A program made the position numbers and the translations under genes. A stretch of DNA of 64,000 bases from Conoideocrella luteorostrata (Eukaryota > Ascomycota > Sordariomycetes > Hypocreales > Clavicipitaceae). The notes beneath the pieces were generated by a model that was given only the letters and a program-made list of their open reading frames with translations, ran no database searches and was not told where the DNA came from. Below are positions 1 through 12,598 of this stretch, in pieces (the stretch's first letter is position 1; each line of letters begins with the position of its first letter). Where the stretch lies: positions 1-64,000 of the forward strand of contig JASWJB010000122.1 of assembly GCA_032433595.1 (NCBI GenBank). The letters are read 5' to 3'.

Positions 1-2734
1 AAAAAAAAAAAAAAAAGCCACTAGGCAACCTGTCTGTCGAACACCGCCAAAGCTGCCTACCGGCAATGTGACGTGTTGGGTATTCTCCGTAACATCATAT
101 ACTTCCTTCCTTTTTCTTCGCTTTCAGCTTTCCAATTTTGCTGCCACATGTACGGAGTACATGTCGCGCAAATTTTTTTTTCATAGTACGGAGTACCAGT
201 TAGCGCCTTGGCCAATTAAGTAGAGCATACAAGGGCGGTCCTCCAGCTGTCTTAGACTACGAACAACTCAATGACTTTACCTAGTACTAGTAGTTTAGCC
301 AACATACTAGTAGCCATGAGATCGCGATGCATATCAGCTGGTTGGTTCGGGCCCGCAGAGAACCATGAAGGGACCAAACTTTCGTGTGCAATCTAGGATT
401 TTTTGCAGATTTCATTTTAAAAACAAAAAGAATATATGAATATTGAACAAAGGCGGATTCAAGCAGCTCGGGCGTCCTTATTCCATATCCCTTGATTTCA
501 GTCCTGACCGTTGTGAAGCCAACGGGCACAAATAAGGATATCGTGTCAGGGGTAAAACCGCGTCTTAACCATAACAAGGTACACAGCAACTACGGAGCAG
601 TAATATTTGATCTTAGTACAAAGTACATATCCAAGTGATCCGGGCAACCGAGATATCGAGCTACCGAGCTACCAAGTAATAAATATTACTAGTGGTGTAA
701 TAACCTCTTGGAGAGCACTACAGAGTCCTTGAACAGACTTTCGAATATCTCACCATGAATTTATAATCTCAAGATTGAATGTTACTACTCTTCACTGTGG
801 TTAAATGGGACTGAGTAGAAGAAACCGACATTGGGCGAGTCACTAAAAAAATATACAAGTAGTCGACACCTTAATTGGTCGTAGCCGAACAATGTCGCGA
901 CCTGCAAAGAGGTGTCACAGGAGCTTTGTCCATTCGCCCTCCCTAATCAAAACGCTTGCACAATGTTGCCGACCTGTTTTGTGGTGCTACGATAGAAAGT
1001 TTTCAGCGAGATCTTACGCGGCACAGGCTAACATTGCACCATGGTGTTGTGGGCTAGTTAGCCACCCTTCATATTGGGAAGCGTTGTGCAGTACCCTTCT
1101 TGACCTCGTCCAGCACCCCTTTTGTACCCCGCTAACAGAATAATTTGCGGTTTATATATGTTTTTACTCTAGAAAACATTACACGCTACATTACACGCTA
1201 CATTGCACGCTACATTGCACGCTGCATTGCATATTATTATGTGCTATTATACGCTGACTACTCCATACACACTAAATATACTCCGTATACAGAGTGCGGA
1301 GTAGTTACTGCTGTGTGTAAATTCAGGATCCTGTTAGTGGAAGACTTTGAGGACTTAGGAGGCGGCTTATGTAGTAGCTAATTGGCTATTCTTATGAAAG
1401 ACCCCCACACAACAAGGGGTTCTGGTTCAACGCAAGACGGGTGCTGTACAACGCTTCCCTTCATATTCGTGAACTCACCACCCATTAACATCAGCAAACA
1501 GAGTTTTTCTTTGTTTGAGGATCGAGGCAACACTCCCTTGCCAGTTACTGCTTCCAGCCCTGTCCGCCTGCGGCTCAAGTCCCGGGCCTATGACTCTTGC
1601 ATACGGTCGGGCTGCGACTGCTGCCGACCATCATTTTATTGTATGTACTCCGTACTCCGTACTGTTCTAGTTATCGAGCCTTCCAGACAGCTGACGCTGC
1701 CGTTTGAGTGGACGCAATCTGGTCGGATTACAAAACTTATACCGTAGACTCGCAGCAAAACGTGAATTGAGCCCGATCATTTGGCTAACAATTGAACGGT
1801 CTTGGTTGGAGTAGTAGTTATGAGGCCCTTGTCCATGTACTATAATGCTGTTCAGAGGTGCTCAAGACCTTCGGAACATCGTGTTATTGCTTGATATGAC
1901 GCGCGAGGTTGAGATCTGCACACTGTACCTGCTTGTGTCGCCCCTCTGTTCAACTCTTCACTTGCGTCCATACTCCGTACGTGCACAGCTCTCCGTATTT
2001 GTGTTTTTGTAAGCAGCGCCAATGCAGGACTCAGCCTCCTTTGGCTGACCCATCGGCCCGGCGCCGCCTGTATCATCTTCGCTTGTTGTAACCCCTGTCT
2101 AGTGGAGGGAGGCTCACGACCAGAAACCCCTAGTACGGAGTAATAAATGGAGTAATCAGGTCCTCGACCTCTAGCATTGAAGGCTGCGCTTTTGGTCCGT
2201 CTCGTTAGCCGTAATATTCTCAGCCCAGACCCGACCACCAGGCACACGCTGGGCTAGACGCCATGCCATTCCAGGCCAGGTCGTGCCAGAGCAAAGAAAA
2301 CATCCGTCCCCTTTCTTCTTCCGTTGCCAGAGGAGAGTTAACACTTATGCATTTTCATCCGGACCCAAGTTAAACTGTGGCTTGTGTGAAGTGTAAGGCT
2401 TTTGGTTTGGGAACCGAGCCTGGTCATCATCTTTATTCTTCTTGCTTCTTTACATTCGCTACTGATTTTTCTCGTCTTGGAAAAATATTCAAAATTCACA
2501 CCAACCTCCCTCTCTCGCTTATTGAGGTAGTCGTCCTGCCGCGCGCCCCCCCCCCATCACTGTAATTCGACATTCGAGCATCTTCGCTTTTGCCCCCCTT
2601 CGATTCATTGGCACACCGTTCCCGACCCTAATTATACGACGTGGTATCCTTTACTCAACTCTCGTTCTTTCCAAGTACACTCAACTTTGCCCGCTCACCA
2701 AGTTCCAGCGACTTGGCTGGACTTGTGCCAAATC
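1..2734. other. Non-coding region upstream of chitin synthase V
   Basis: No convincing gene is visible on either strand. Open frames here are short, have no recognisable domain and lack exon partners. The stretch opens with an A-run of 16 or more bases. It carries a 12-bp tandem array (1176-1223) and copies of the TACTCCGTA/TACGGAGTA nonamer near 151, 187, 1279, 1646 (double), 1971 and 2134. The last 350 bases before the chitin synthase start are pyrimidine-rich, which is usual for a fungal promoter and leader. Confidence 0.6.
1176..1223 (+). repeat. 12-bp tandem repeat, four copies
   Basis: Four head-to-tail copies of a 12-base unit, ACATTACACGCT twice and then ACATTGCACGCT twice. A degraded fifth unit follows at 1224. 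There is no spacer variation, so this is a minisatellite and not a CRISPR array. Confidence 0.85.
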
Positions 2735-5700
2735 ATGGCATCGACACTTCCTCCCCTGGGCGGCGGGAATGGAGGGGCACATACTCAGCATTCGCTGCCT
2801 TCGCTGCCAGCGCATCTCCAATCCGATACTCATATCACCGGACATTTGGCTAGTCGCTTCCATGTGTCGCACCCAACAGCGAAGCTGTCTTCTCATGGCC
2901 TGGTGTGCTTGAACACTTACACATCATCCACCAAGGGACCCGATGGCGGCAAACCCGGTAGTGCCATGGCCGGTGCCGAGGAAATGGCCGAACGTGCTTG
3001 GCTGAGACTCGGACACAGATCTGAGAACCAAGCTGTTGTGTTTCTGTGAGATTCGATACCTGTCTTATCATGCAGAGATCCTTTCGTGGAACCCTTAACT
3101 AACTGACCCGTTTCCGTAGTGGTGAATCTGGATCCGGAAAGTCAACAATTCGAAACCATCTGCTTACTGCCCTTTTGGACAAGTCGTCTACACCTCTGTC
3201 GAACAAGCTTTCTCTTGCTGCATATGTGTTTGACACTCTTACCACTACGAAAACAGCAACCACTCCTACGGCTTCCAAGTCTGGTCTCTACTATGAACTT
3301 CAGTATGACACCTCGGCAACAACCAACCCTATCCTAATCGGTGGTAAGCTTTTAGACCATCGATTGGAACGAAGCCGTATTGCCGATGTTCCAACTGGAG
3401 AGCGAAACTTCCACGTCCTATACTACCTCCTGGCTGGTACCAGCTCGGCAGAGAAGACCCATCTTGGGCTTGATGACGGTGCTGATGGATCCAGGAGGTG
3501 GAAGTACTTGGGCCACCCTACCCAACTTAAAGTCGGTATCAACGACGCGGAGGGCTTTCAGCTTTTCAAAACAGCCCTGAAAAAGCTCGAATTTCCCCGA
3601 AGCGATATTGCAGAGATCTGCCAAATCTTAGCTGCAATTCTCCATATCGGCCAACTTGAGTTCGAGTCTACCAACAACACGAGCGCCACCGGGGATGACA
3701 GTGGTGGCTTTTCTCACGAGGGTGGTAATACTTCTACGACGGTTAAAAATAAGGATGTTTTGGGCATCATCGCCGCGTTCCTTGGCGTAAGCGTCGGTGA
3801 GCTCCAAAGCACTTTGGGGTACAAGACCAAGATGATTCAGAGAGAACGTGTGACTGTTATGCTTGACCCAGTCGGAGCACGAGGACATGCTAACGAGCTG
3901 GCGCGAACGCTTTATTCTTTGCTCGTTGCTTGGATCCTGGAAAATGTAAATCAGAAAACTTGCGCTGCTGAAGAGCAGATTGCTAACACCATTTCTATTG
4001 TCGACTTCCCCGGTTTCGCGCAGCAATCGGCCACTCGTTCCACCCTTGACCAGCTGCTCAACAATGCTGCAACAGAGTCAGTGTACAACGTAACTCTGCA
4101 TAACTTCTTCGACCGGAAAGCCGATATGTTGGAGTCGGAAGAAATCAACGTTGCCCCTACCAGCTACTTTGATAATTCGGATGCTGTAAAGGGCCTGCTT
4201 AAGCCTGGCAACGGTCTCTTAAGTATCCTGGATGACCAAACCCGCCGAAACAGAACCGATATACAATTGTTGGAAAGCTTGAGAAAGCGATTTGAGGGCA
4301 AAAACCCAGCAATTGAGGTCAGCTCCGCTACCGCCAAGCTGCCCGGCAGTAACTTCTTGACGGAGAACACGGCCGCTTCCTTTACTGTGAGACATTTCGC
4401 TGGTGAAGTTGACTATCCAGTCAAGGGCCTCATTGAGGAGAACGGGGAAGTCGTTTCAGTTGATTTGCTTAATATGTTCAACTCTACAAAGAGTGAATTT
4501 GTTGGCAGACTTTTTGGCCAAGACGTTCTCCAAACCGTTGCTCACCCTAACGAGCGAACGACTGTTATGCAGGCCACCATTAGCTCCAAGCCTATGCGTT
4601 CTCCAAGCGTCATGTCGCGCAAAGGTGGACGTGGACGCGGACTCACTTCGCAACGTCGTCAGCCTGAGGCTAACCTCTTTGACAGCGGCAACAATCCAAC
4701 TGAGTCACGGAGCCCGAAGGGCGGTAGCAAAACTGGAATTGAACAAGGCGCTTCTGGACAGTTTCTCTCTTCGCTGGACAATCTCCAGAAAGCAGTCACG
4801 GATCCTGGCACGAATGCCTACTTTATATTCTGCTTGAAGCCCAATGATCGACGCATTGCAAATCAGTTCGATAGCAAGTGTGTACGCACCCAGGTTCAGA
4901 CATTCGGCATCGCAGAGATCAGCCAGAGACTGCGATCTGCAGACTTCAGCTTGTTCCTCCCCTTTGGTGAATTCCTTGGCATGGCTGATGCCAAAACTAT
5001 ATTAGTTGGCAGTGAGCGTGAACGTGCCGAGATGGTAGTCGAAGAGAAACATTATCCAAGTAACGAAGTTCAAATTGGATCCACTGGTGTGTTCCTCAGC
5101 GAGCGGTGTTGGATGGAGGTAATGCGCTTGTCAGAAGGTCCCGCGGGTCAAGCTCGCTTTGCTTTACCCTCATTGGATGGCTATGGCAACGACGGCATCA
5201 CTCCAGGGGAGCGCGATGCCTTTGGCGTCTCTAAGGAGCAACTCCTGTCTGGAGGAAACACTCCGCTCATGTATGGCGAGAAGGGCAGACCTGGGTATTT
5301 TGGCTCCGACGATGCCCGATCTGAGGCTGGCGCTTCTGCTATAGGTGGCGGTGATATGTTTAAGAATTTCGATACTCGAGAACAGATGGCGGAGCGTGGT
5401 AATGAGAAGAACCTTCAGGAAATTGAGGAATATAGAGATTCACCTAGTCGAAAACGCTGGGTGTTTACTGTTTATTTCCTTACCTGGTTCATTCCAGACT
5501 TCCTCATTCGCTGGATGGGCCGCATGCCCCGAAAGGATGTTCGCATGGCATGGAGAGAAAAGGTGGCCATTAACATACTGATTTGGTTTATGTGCTTGGT
5601 CGCGGCTTTCTTCATTGTTGTGTTCCCAATGCTAATTTGCCCCAAGCAAAACGTCTTCAGCGCTGCTGAGCTTTCTTCTCACGATGGCAAAGGTGGAAAC

Positions 5701-8457
5701 TCTGCCTATGTGTCAATCCGCGGTTATGTCATCGACCTGGGTTCCTTTGTTAACAGCCATTATCCGCCTGAACCCCTTGTGAGCAAAAAGAGTATACTCA
5801 ACTATGCCGGCAAGGATGTCAGCTCTCTCTTCCCAGTTCAGGTTTCTGCTCTGTGCCAAGGCGTTGACGGCTCTGTGAACCCACAGGTTACTATGGACTA
5901 CAAAAACACAAACGTTACAGGGTCACCAAGTTTAATTAACCCGGAGGATGTGAATGCTAAGTATCATGATTTCAGATATTTCACCAATGACACTCGTGAT
6001 GATTGGTACCTCGAACAATTACTTTTTCTCAAAGGTAATTGGGGTAAAGGCACTATCGGCTACTCACCGCAATACGTCTCGACGCTCTGGACTAAGAATT
6101 ATATGATAGCCATTATTGGGAATAAAGTATATGACTTGACGTCCTATACGACTAATTCTCGCCGCCTCTTCCGGGCTAAGCCTGGGGAGAATCTGGAAAC
6201 TGATGCTAACCTCAAAGACTTCTTGGACGGCAAGGTTGTGGAGTTGTTTCGGACTAAAGGAGGGCAGGACATCACAAAATTCTGGAACTCAATTTCCTTA
6301 TCTCCTGCTGTCAAAGCCCGAATGCAAACTTGTCTTGATCACCTCTTTTACGTTGGTGACGTGGACACGAGAAACTCCACTCGCTGTCAGTTCGCCGAAT
6401 ATCTCGTTCTTGCTGTGTCTATCCTACTGGCTTCCGTCATTGCCTTTAAATTCTTTGCTGCACTACAATTTGGCGGAAAGAATGTACCGGAGAACCTCGA
6501 CAAGTTCGTCATGTGCCAAATTCCAGCATATACTGAAGACGAAGACTCTCTTCGCCGCGCAATCGACTCAGCGGCAAGAATGCGCTACGATGACAAGCGT
6601 AAACTCTTGGTAGTTATCTGCGATGGTATGATTATTGGTCAAGGCAACGATCGAGCCACCCCCCGAATTGTTCTGGATATTCTTGGTGTGTCGGAGACTG
6701 TAGATCCGGAGCCACTTAGTTTTGAGTCTCTCGGGGAGGGTATGAAACAACATAATATGGGCAAAGTGTATTCTGGTCTATACGAAGTCCAAGGTCATAT
6801 TGTCCCCTTCATGGTCGTTGTCAAGATAGGCAAGCCTTCCGAAGTGGCTCGTCCTGGTAATCGTGGCAAGCGAGACTCCCAGATGATCCTGATGCGTTTC
6901 TTGAACCGTGTTCATTATAACTTGGCCATGAGTCCGCTGGAGCTGGAAATGTACCACCAAATTCGCAACATCATTGGTGTCAACCCAACATTCTACGAAT
7001 TTATGTTTCAAATTGACGCTGACACCGTGGTCGCCCCCGATTCAGCAACCCGGATGGTTTCGGCATTTATTGACGACACGCGACTAATTGCTGTATGCGG
7101 AGAAACTGCCTTAACCAACGCCAAGTCTTCTTTCATCACGATGATCCAGGTGTACGAGTACTATATTTCGCACAATCTTTCTAAGGCTTTTGAGAGCTTG
7201 TTCGGTTCTGTGACTTGCTTACCGGGTTGTTTCTCTATGTATCGAATCCGAGCTGCCGAAACTGGCAAACCGTTGTTTGTCAGCCGAGAAGTCGTTGACG
7301 CATACTCTACCATTCGTATCGACACTTTGCACATGAAGAACTTGTTGCATCTGGGTGAAGATCGGTACCTTACCACACTTCTGCTCAAATTCCACTCCAA
7401 GTACAAGACCAAGTATCTCTTCAACGCTCACGCATGGACCATCGCTCCGGATTCATGGAAAGTCTTTCTGTCCCAGCGACGTCGTTGGATCAACTCTACT
7501 GTGCACAATTTGATTGAACTCATTCCCATGGCCCAACTTTGCGGTTTCTGCTGCTTCAGCATGCGTTTCGTGGTTTTCATCGATTTGCTCAGTACCGTTG
7601 TGCAGCCTGTCACTATTGCCTACATTATTTACCTAATTGTCCTGGTGGCGACAAAGGCAACAGTCGTGCCCATCACAGCGTTTGTCTTGCTTGGTGCCAT
7701 CTATGGTCTACAGGCTATAATTTTCATTCTGCGCCGCAAGTGGGAAATGGTTGGTTGGATGATTCTCTATGTTTTAGCCATTCCAGTTTTCAGTTTTGGT
7801 CTACCGCTGTATTCTTTTTGGCATATGGATGACTTCAACTGGGGTACAACTCGTGTTGTTGCTGGTGAAAAGGGCAAGAAGGTGGTCATTTCTGATGAAG
7901 GTAAATTCGACCCAGACTCCATCCCACGCAAGAAGTGGGAAGAGTATCAGGCAGAGCTGTGGGAGACCCAGACCTCTCGCGACGACACCCGTTCTGAAGT
8001 GTCTGGTTTCAGCTATGGCACCAAGGCTCAAGCTATCGTTTCCGAGTACGGATTTCCTAGCAGACCTGATTCTACAACAGGATTTGCACACCAAAACCCT
8101 TACGACTCTCGTAACAACTCTCGCATGTCTCTGGCCCATTCAGAATTGGGTCACAATCGCATGAGCCAGTACGGAGGCTCTCAATTTTTCAGCCCCGACG
8201 ACATGGTCGGACTACCCAGCGATGATGCTCTCTTAGCAGAAATTCGGGATATCCTTAAGACGGCAGATTTGATGACTGTAACTAAGAAGGGCATCAAGCA
8301 AGAGTTGGAGCGTCGATTTGACGTACCACTAGATGCCAAAAGAGCCTACATCAACAGTGGTAAGTAATGTGCAACAATTAATTGTATTCCTGGAACAAAT
8401 TTATTTACTGACTGATTTCATTTAGCAACCGAAGCTCTACTATCCGGCCAACTTTAA
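2735..8457 (+). CDS. chsV: Class V chitin synthase with myosin motor-like domain
   Basis: Polymerises UDP-N-acetylglucosamine into chitin at the plasma membrane of hyphal tips and septa. Three exons (2735-3045, 3120-8359, 8426-8457) give about 1860 aa, the usual length for this class. The first intron falls just before the ATP-binding P-loop GESGSGKS (about residues 105-112). A switch II-like VDFPGF lies near 398, so the myosin-like motor fills roughly the first 780 residues. Then come membrane segments near 885-940, a cytochrome b5-like segment near 955-1010 and another membrane segment near 1200. The catalytic chitin synthase domain contains EDRYLTT (about 1518) and QRRRW (1556), followed by several membrane helices. 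The C-terminus (about 1805-1848) resembles a DEK_C domain. The short last exon restores the family ending [10 protein letters not shown]. Orthologues usually sit head-to-head with a class VII chitin synthase; none is seen in the 2.7 kb upstream. It converges on the urb1 gene. Confidence 0.95.
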
Positions 8458-9118
8458 GCGGGACTATTTAGCAACCTGAAGCTACTGTGTCAAACAAGAC
8501 ATTTGATTATTTAATTGTAATTATGCCTGTGGATAAATTTTTTTTTTTTGATAAAACTATTTATTAGCATTTGCTTATGATATTTTTCCTTACCATGTCG
8601 TCAGGAGTTGGGGAGTTGGTGAACTTGGATAGATACCGAGTAAATGAGCTTCAGCAAGGAGAATCTTTACTCAACACTATCGGATCTCAACATCTAAACA
8701 TCTACTCATAACAATATTATCAAGAGTTTAAGGGAAAGATATTATCTTTTAAGCTACACAACAGGGATTTAGTAGTCTGATCTGCATTTGGTTCCTTTGA
8801 TCGTATGGTGTAGAAAGAGGAAGGTTGAATATAGGGAGCGGCTGTGTACACATTATTTTGTTTCAGTCGGCAGACAGTGACTTATTGTTTTTGTATTCAT
8901 GACCTGAATGTGAGATGTACCTCTGTTTCTCGTCTATTGAAGGACCTCTTGCTACAGAGCCATATCATATAACATATAATGACACCAACCATGGGCAGAC
9001 TGAGTTAGGCTAAACAACATAACATCTTTTTTAAAGAAAAACATGGCAAGTAATGTGTGCACTTGGCTACGGGAACCGCTGGTCAGATTTATTCCATGCT
9101 ATCGTTGTCAGACAGTTC
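8458..9118. other. Intergenic region between convergent genes
   Basis: AT-rich spacer joining the 3' ends of the chitin synthase and urb1 genes. It holds a T-run near 8538-8549. No gene or structured element is seen. Confidence 0.6.
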
Positions 9119-12100
9119 CTAAGCCATTTTCTCCAATAGTTGCTGAACGCCACCTTTACTCCATACACGTACCCGTTCTTGGTCGCATGTTTGCCATGCT
9201 CTTATCGTGAGTGCCTCGTATATCGCCGCCTCCTCTACATCACATGCTGCTCGACGTGTGTCTAACCAACTTAAAACACCAAACCTTGTCATCAGTGTTG
9301 TGCTGCCAGCTTCAATACATGTCGCCCTGTACACAAGCCTGAGCAATCTGTTGCGAAGTGCAGAGCGCAGGTACGGGTTGCATCCCAAGGCCAGTATCTT
9401 CTCAAACCACCGTTTTTTATGGAATATGCCGAGATCGAAAGGCGTCTTGAGACTATCGAGTAGATAGTTGAGCAGCCACGTGAGTTCTGTGTAGTACTTG
9501 TCGTCTTCGGAAGGCGTCCCGTGTAGGATGTCATGTGCTAGCGGCAACTTGTCTAATCCCCAGATAGGGCTTCTCGTCAGATAAGAGTTCACCTTGGGAT
9601 ACAGCGGATGCATAGGATTTTTAAGCACTCCTAAGGCATGAATAGTAAACGCCGTAAATGCTGACGGAACAGGACCCGCATCGACTTGAACCTTGGCCGA
9701 TTCCGCTACTTCTGACAGAAGCAGCCAGACTTGCATTTTCTCTTCGTATGACGACTCTTTGATTTGAGCTGCCATCTTGAGGATACTAGTGAGCGCCTCT
9801 TTGCGTAGATTGATGTGCTCTGAGGCTAACAGTCGAACTAGGCCGGCTGACCATCCATCCTCGACCATGTCTTCAACGCTTTTGGATGCCCATTTTGCAA
9901 GCACTGAGGCATCTTCGGCCGATGAGAAAGGGACGTGTAGCAAATCCCCTAAAGCCTCTTGACTCAAGGCTTCTTTCCCTCGCTTTTGTTCGTCAGGAGC
10001 CATGGGCCTGCTACGTCTCCACTCTACGTCATGTTTTTTCAATGTTTTAACCTGTTTCCCGTTTCCAAGGACAGTCAGGGATGCGGCGGTAGAAGAAAAG
10101 TGCCTTTCTGCTTCCTTGTACAGGGAAACTAGTGCGGTATCACTCTTGCTTGATAATTGGACAGCGTTAAAATAAAGTGAAACAAAGGCTGCAAGGTGAC
10201 TAGCTTGATCGCCATCGGCACTGAGAGCGTACGGTAGCTGCTCCACCACGACTACGTGCAGCAGTGAAGTGTGCCTAGCCGCCTCTGTAGGATCGACCTT
10301 TGAAGAATAATATTTCATCAGTTCGAGGTATTTGATAGGCGAAGTCGCACAACGATTGATGCAGTTATCCAAGAAGGACCAGACACTCGCCATGCCTCTG
10401 GAATCTAGGGCATCAATCGCACATATGACGGCCTGCAAGAGAGGCTTCAATGCCTTGGGATCTTTCACCACCTGACTGTCCACGGCAACGTCCCTCAATA
10501 CGACCTTGAGTTCATTCAAAGGCGTGTCAGTATTGCCGCTGCATAAGAGCTTCAGTAGAGCACTGAATGGTGAAAAAGAGTTATAGCTGTCGCCAAGAGA
10601 CTCGAGCTTTGCAAACCATCTCATACCTGGGGAGTAGCTTGCAATCGAGACGAGGTTCTCCAGTTCCATGACGCCGAGCTTCTTACGCTCGGGTGTCTCA
10701 TCACTTTTATGCAAGATTTTGAACACGTCTGCAAACAAAGGAGACACATCGAAGTTGGCTGCTAAAGCTACTCGAGGAATTACTTCATAATACAGCCGTA
10801 GAAGACGACTAGTCAGCGTCTTGTGGAGGAAGTTCTCAGGTGGAATGCTTTTATAGCAACGAGCAACTTCCTTCATGTCTGGTATTCGTTGGCAGAACAT
10901 GTCCACAAGTCGACGACTGGCATCTGCCCACGATGGGGTTTCGTATTTTGATTGGCTGTCGAGCATTTTCAATGCCGCGGCGAATTTCTCCAACCCTGCG
11001 ACGAGAATTCTTGTTGCAAAGAAAGATGTGAGGTGTGACTGAACAGACAGGCATCGCACCAAGACTTTTCGATTAATTGGCCGAGGGAGGATGACGTCGA
11101 GCAGAACCGAAGTAGGGGGAGGCATAACTGCGTAGCTGGGGGCGTCGCCGAATGAGGCTGGCAGCGGGATCATCATGGTATTGAATAAGAAGGTAGCATA
11201 TCCTATCCATGTCATAGATAGTTTTGGTTCGAAAGTAAATGACTGATTGTTATAGAAATAATCCGAAATTAGCTCTGGTGCAGCGGCGAATATCGCAACT
11301 ATGAGCTCGCAGTGCTTTGAGCTAGACCACGGGCGAAGTTTGCTGACGAATTCTGAGAGCGCAAAATTGTAGACGGGAATACCATCTTTTAGTTTGCCTT
11401 CCCAGGGATCACCAGTCTCACGATTTCTCCCGTGTTGGACATATAGTGTTGTGAATTCGTCGTCTGCGTTCTTCGGATACAACCCGCGGTAAGGATAAAG
11501 CAAGCCAGCATCGGGAGTAGTGCAGGCATATGTCAAGAACTCGTGTGCTCTGTCAGAGACGAGCTCTTTCTCAGCTTCGCTGGCTGTGGGGTGAGAGTAA
11601 GTGTAAAGAGAGAGAAATCGCATGGATATGTTAATATTGAATGCTCTGAATTTTATCTCGCGGGGGATTTTACAGTCCATCAAGACATGTGACTTGAGGG
11701 TATCCATGATTTCGAGAATGAGATGAGGGGGGTCATTTTTGATCATGTACGTCAAATGTGACAGCAGGTCCCTTTGTGACAGCAGTTCCCTCCGTCCCTC
11801 CGAATGCAAGAATTTGAGACAACTCAGGAGTAAACGAACAGCATGGGCTCTGATGGAAGCTTTGCGAAGGTCTTCTTGATTCTCGCTCATGTGGCCAATC
11901 TCCAGATTCCTACTCAGCGACATGAAGGTGAATGCCCTAGCTCGAACTATTTTCTTTGTATATGCACCGCCATCTAGACAGGCAGCTTCGCGTAGCAAGC
12001 GCAGAGTAGGAGAGATAATGAAACCCTTGGATTTATCAGATGCCAAGTTTCTTGATATTGACTTGAGCTGTGTCTCTTGGAGAAGGGTCCTGCAGATACC

Positions 12101-12598
12101 AAGGCCATGAGGCACAAGATGTAAGGAGTCAGAAACTATGTGCAGAACGAGCGCGAGAACAATGGCTACAGCCGACATAACACCCTCGTCATTCGCCTGG
12201 ATGGCAAATGACCACATCTCCATGATGTCGTGGAGATGAGCTGCATCTTCGCTTGTGTCTCGGGGTTTTACACTCTCCAAATAGCCTTGTAAAATAGCCA
12301 GCTGCGGTTGTCGATCGTCATCGTTGGAAATAATACTGTCGAGAATTCTCTTGAAAGACTGCAAGCCTAGACGGTTTAGTAAGTCAGCAACGGCATGATC
12401 TACCTTCGATTATCCACTGTGATTAGAGGACAGTAACAAACCGTGTCGAGCATTTCGCAAATCTTGGTCAAAGGTCAAAAGGCTGCGCAACTGTTCGCTA
12501 GACGAGACATCCTCGCCAATGGGGATTTCTTGGCTCAGCTTTTGGCGCTTGCGAAAGGCTGCAGCGCCATCTGTGCTTTGAGGTGATCGCTTGACCAT
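9119..12598 (-). CDS. urb1: Urb1/Npa1-like nucleolar pre-ribosomal-associated protein
   Basis: Probable nucleolar scaffold of early pre-60S particles needed for 25S rRNA maturation. Two exons (12442-12598 and 9119-12366, minus strand) give 1134 aa. The 75-bp intron has donor GTTTGT and acceptor CTAG, and joins the frame as RHG|LQSFKR. That matches the family's N-terminal block, where a short acidic and basic leader precedes a segment starting RHGLQSFK. The rest is a long helical, HEAT-like protein without a catalytic motif. The N-terminal third (about residues 60-330) is the conserved Npa1 region. An ATG at 12598 was chosen over upstream non-ATG codons in the same frame. It is divergently transcribed from the Ser/Pro-rich gene, with 2.2 kb between them. 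The family call rests on remembered sequence pattern rather than a search. Confidence 0.82.

Noticed and set aside
1176..1223. Regular short repeats that could suggest a CRISPR-like array
   Set aside because: Units are directly adjacent with no spacers and the host is a fungus; this is a minisatellite.
892..1747. Short plus-strand open frames in the left non-coding region
   Set aside because: No domain pattern, they include repeat sequence, and they have no splice partners or neighbouring exons in phase.
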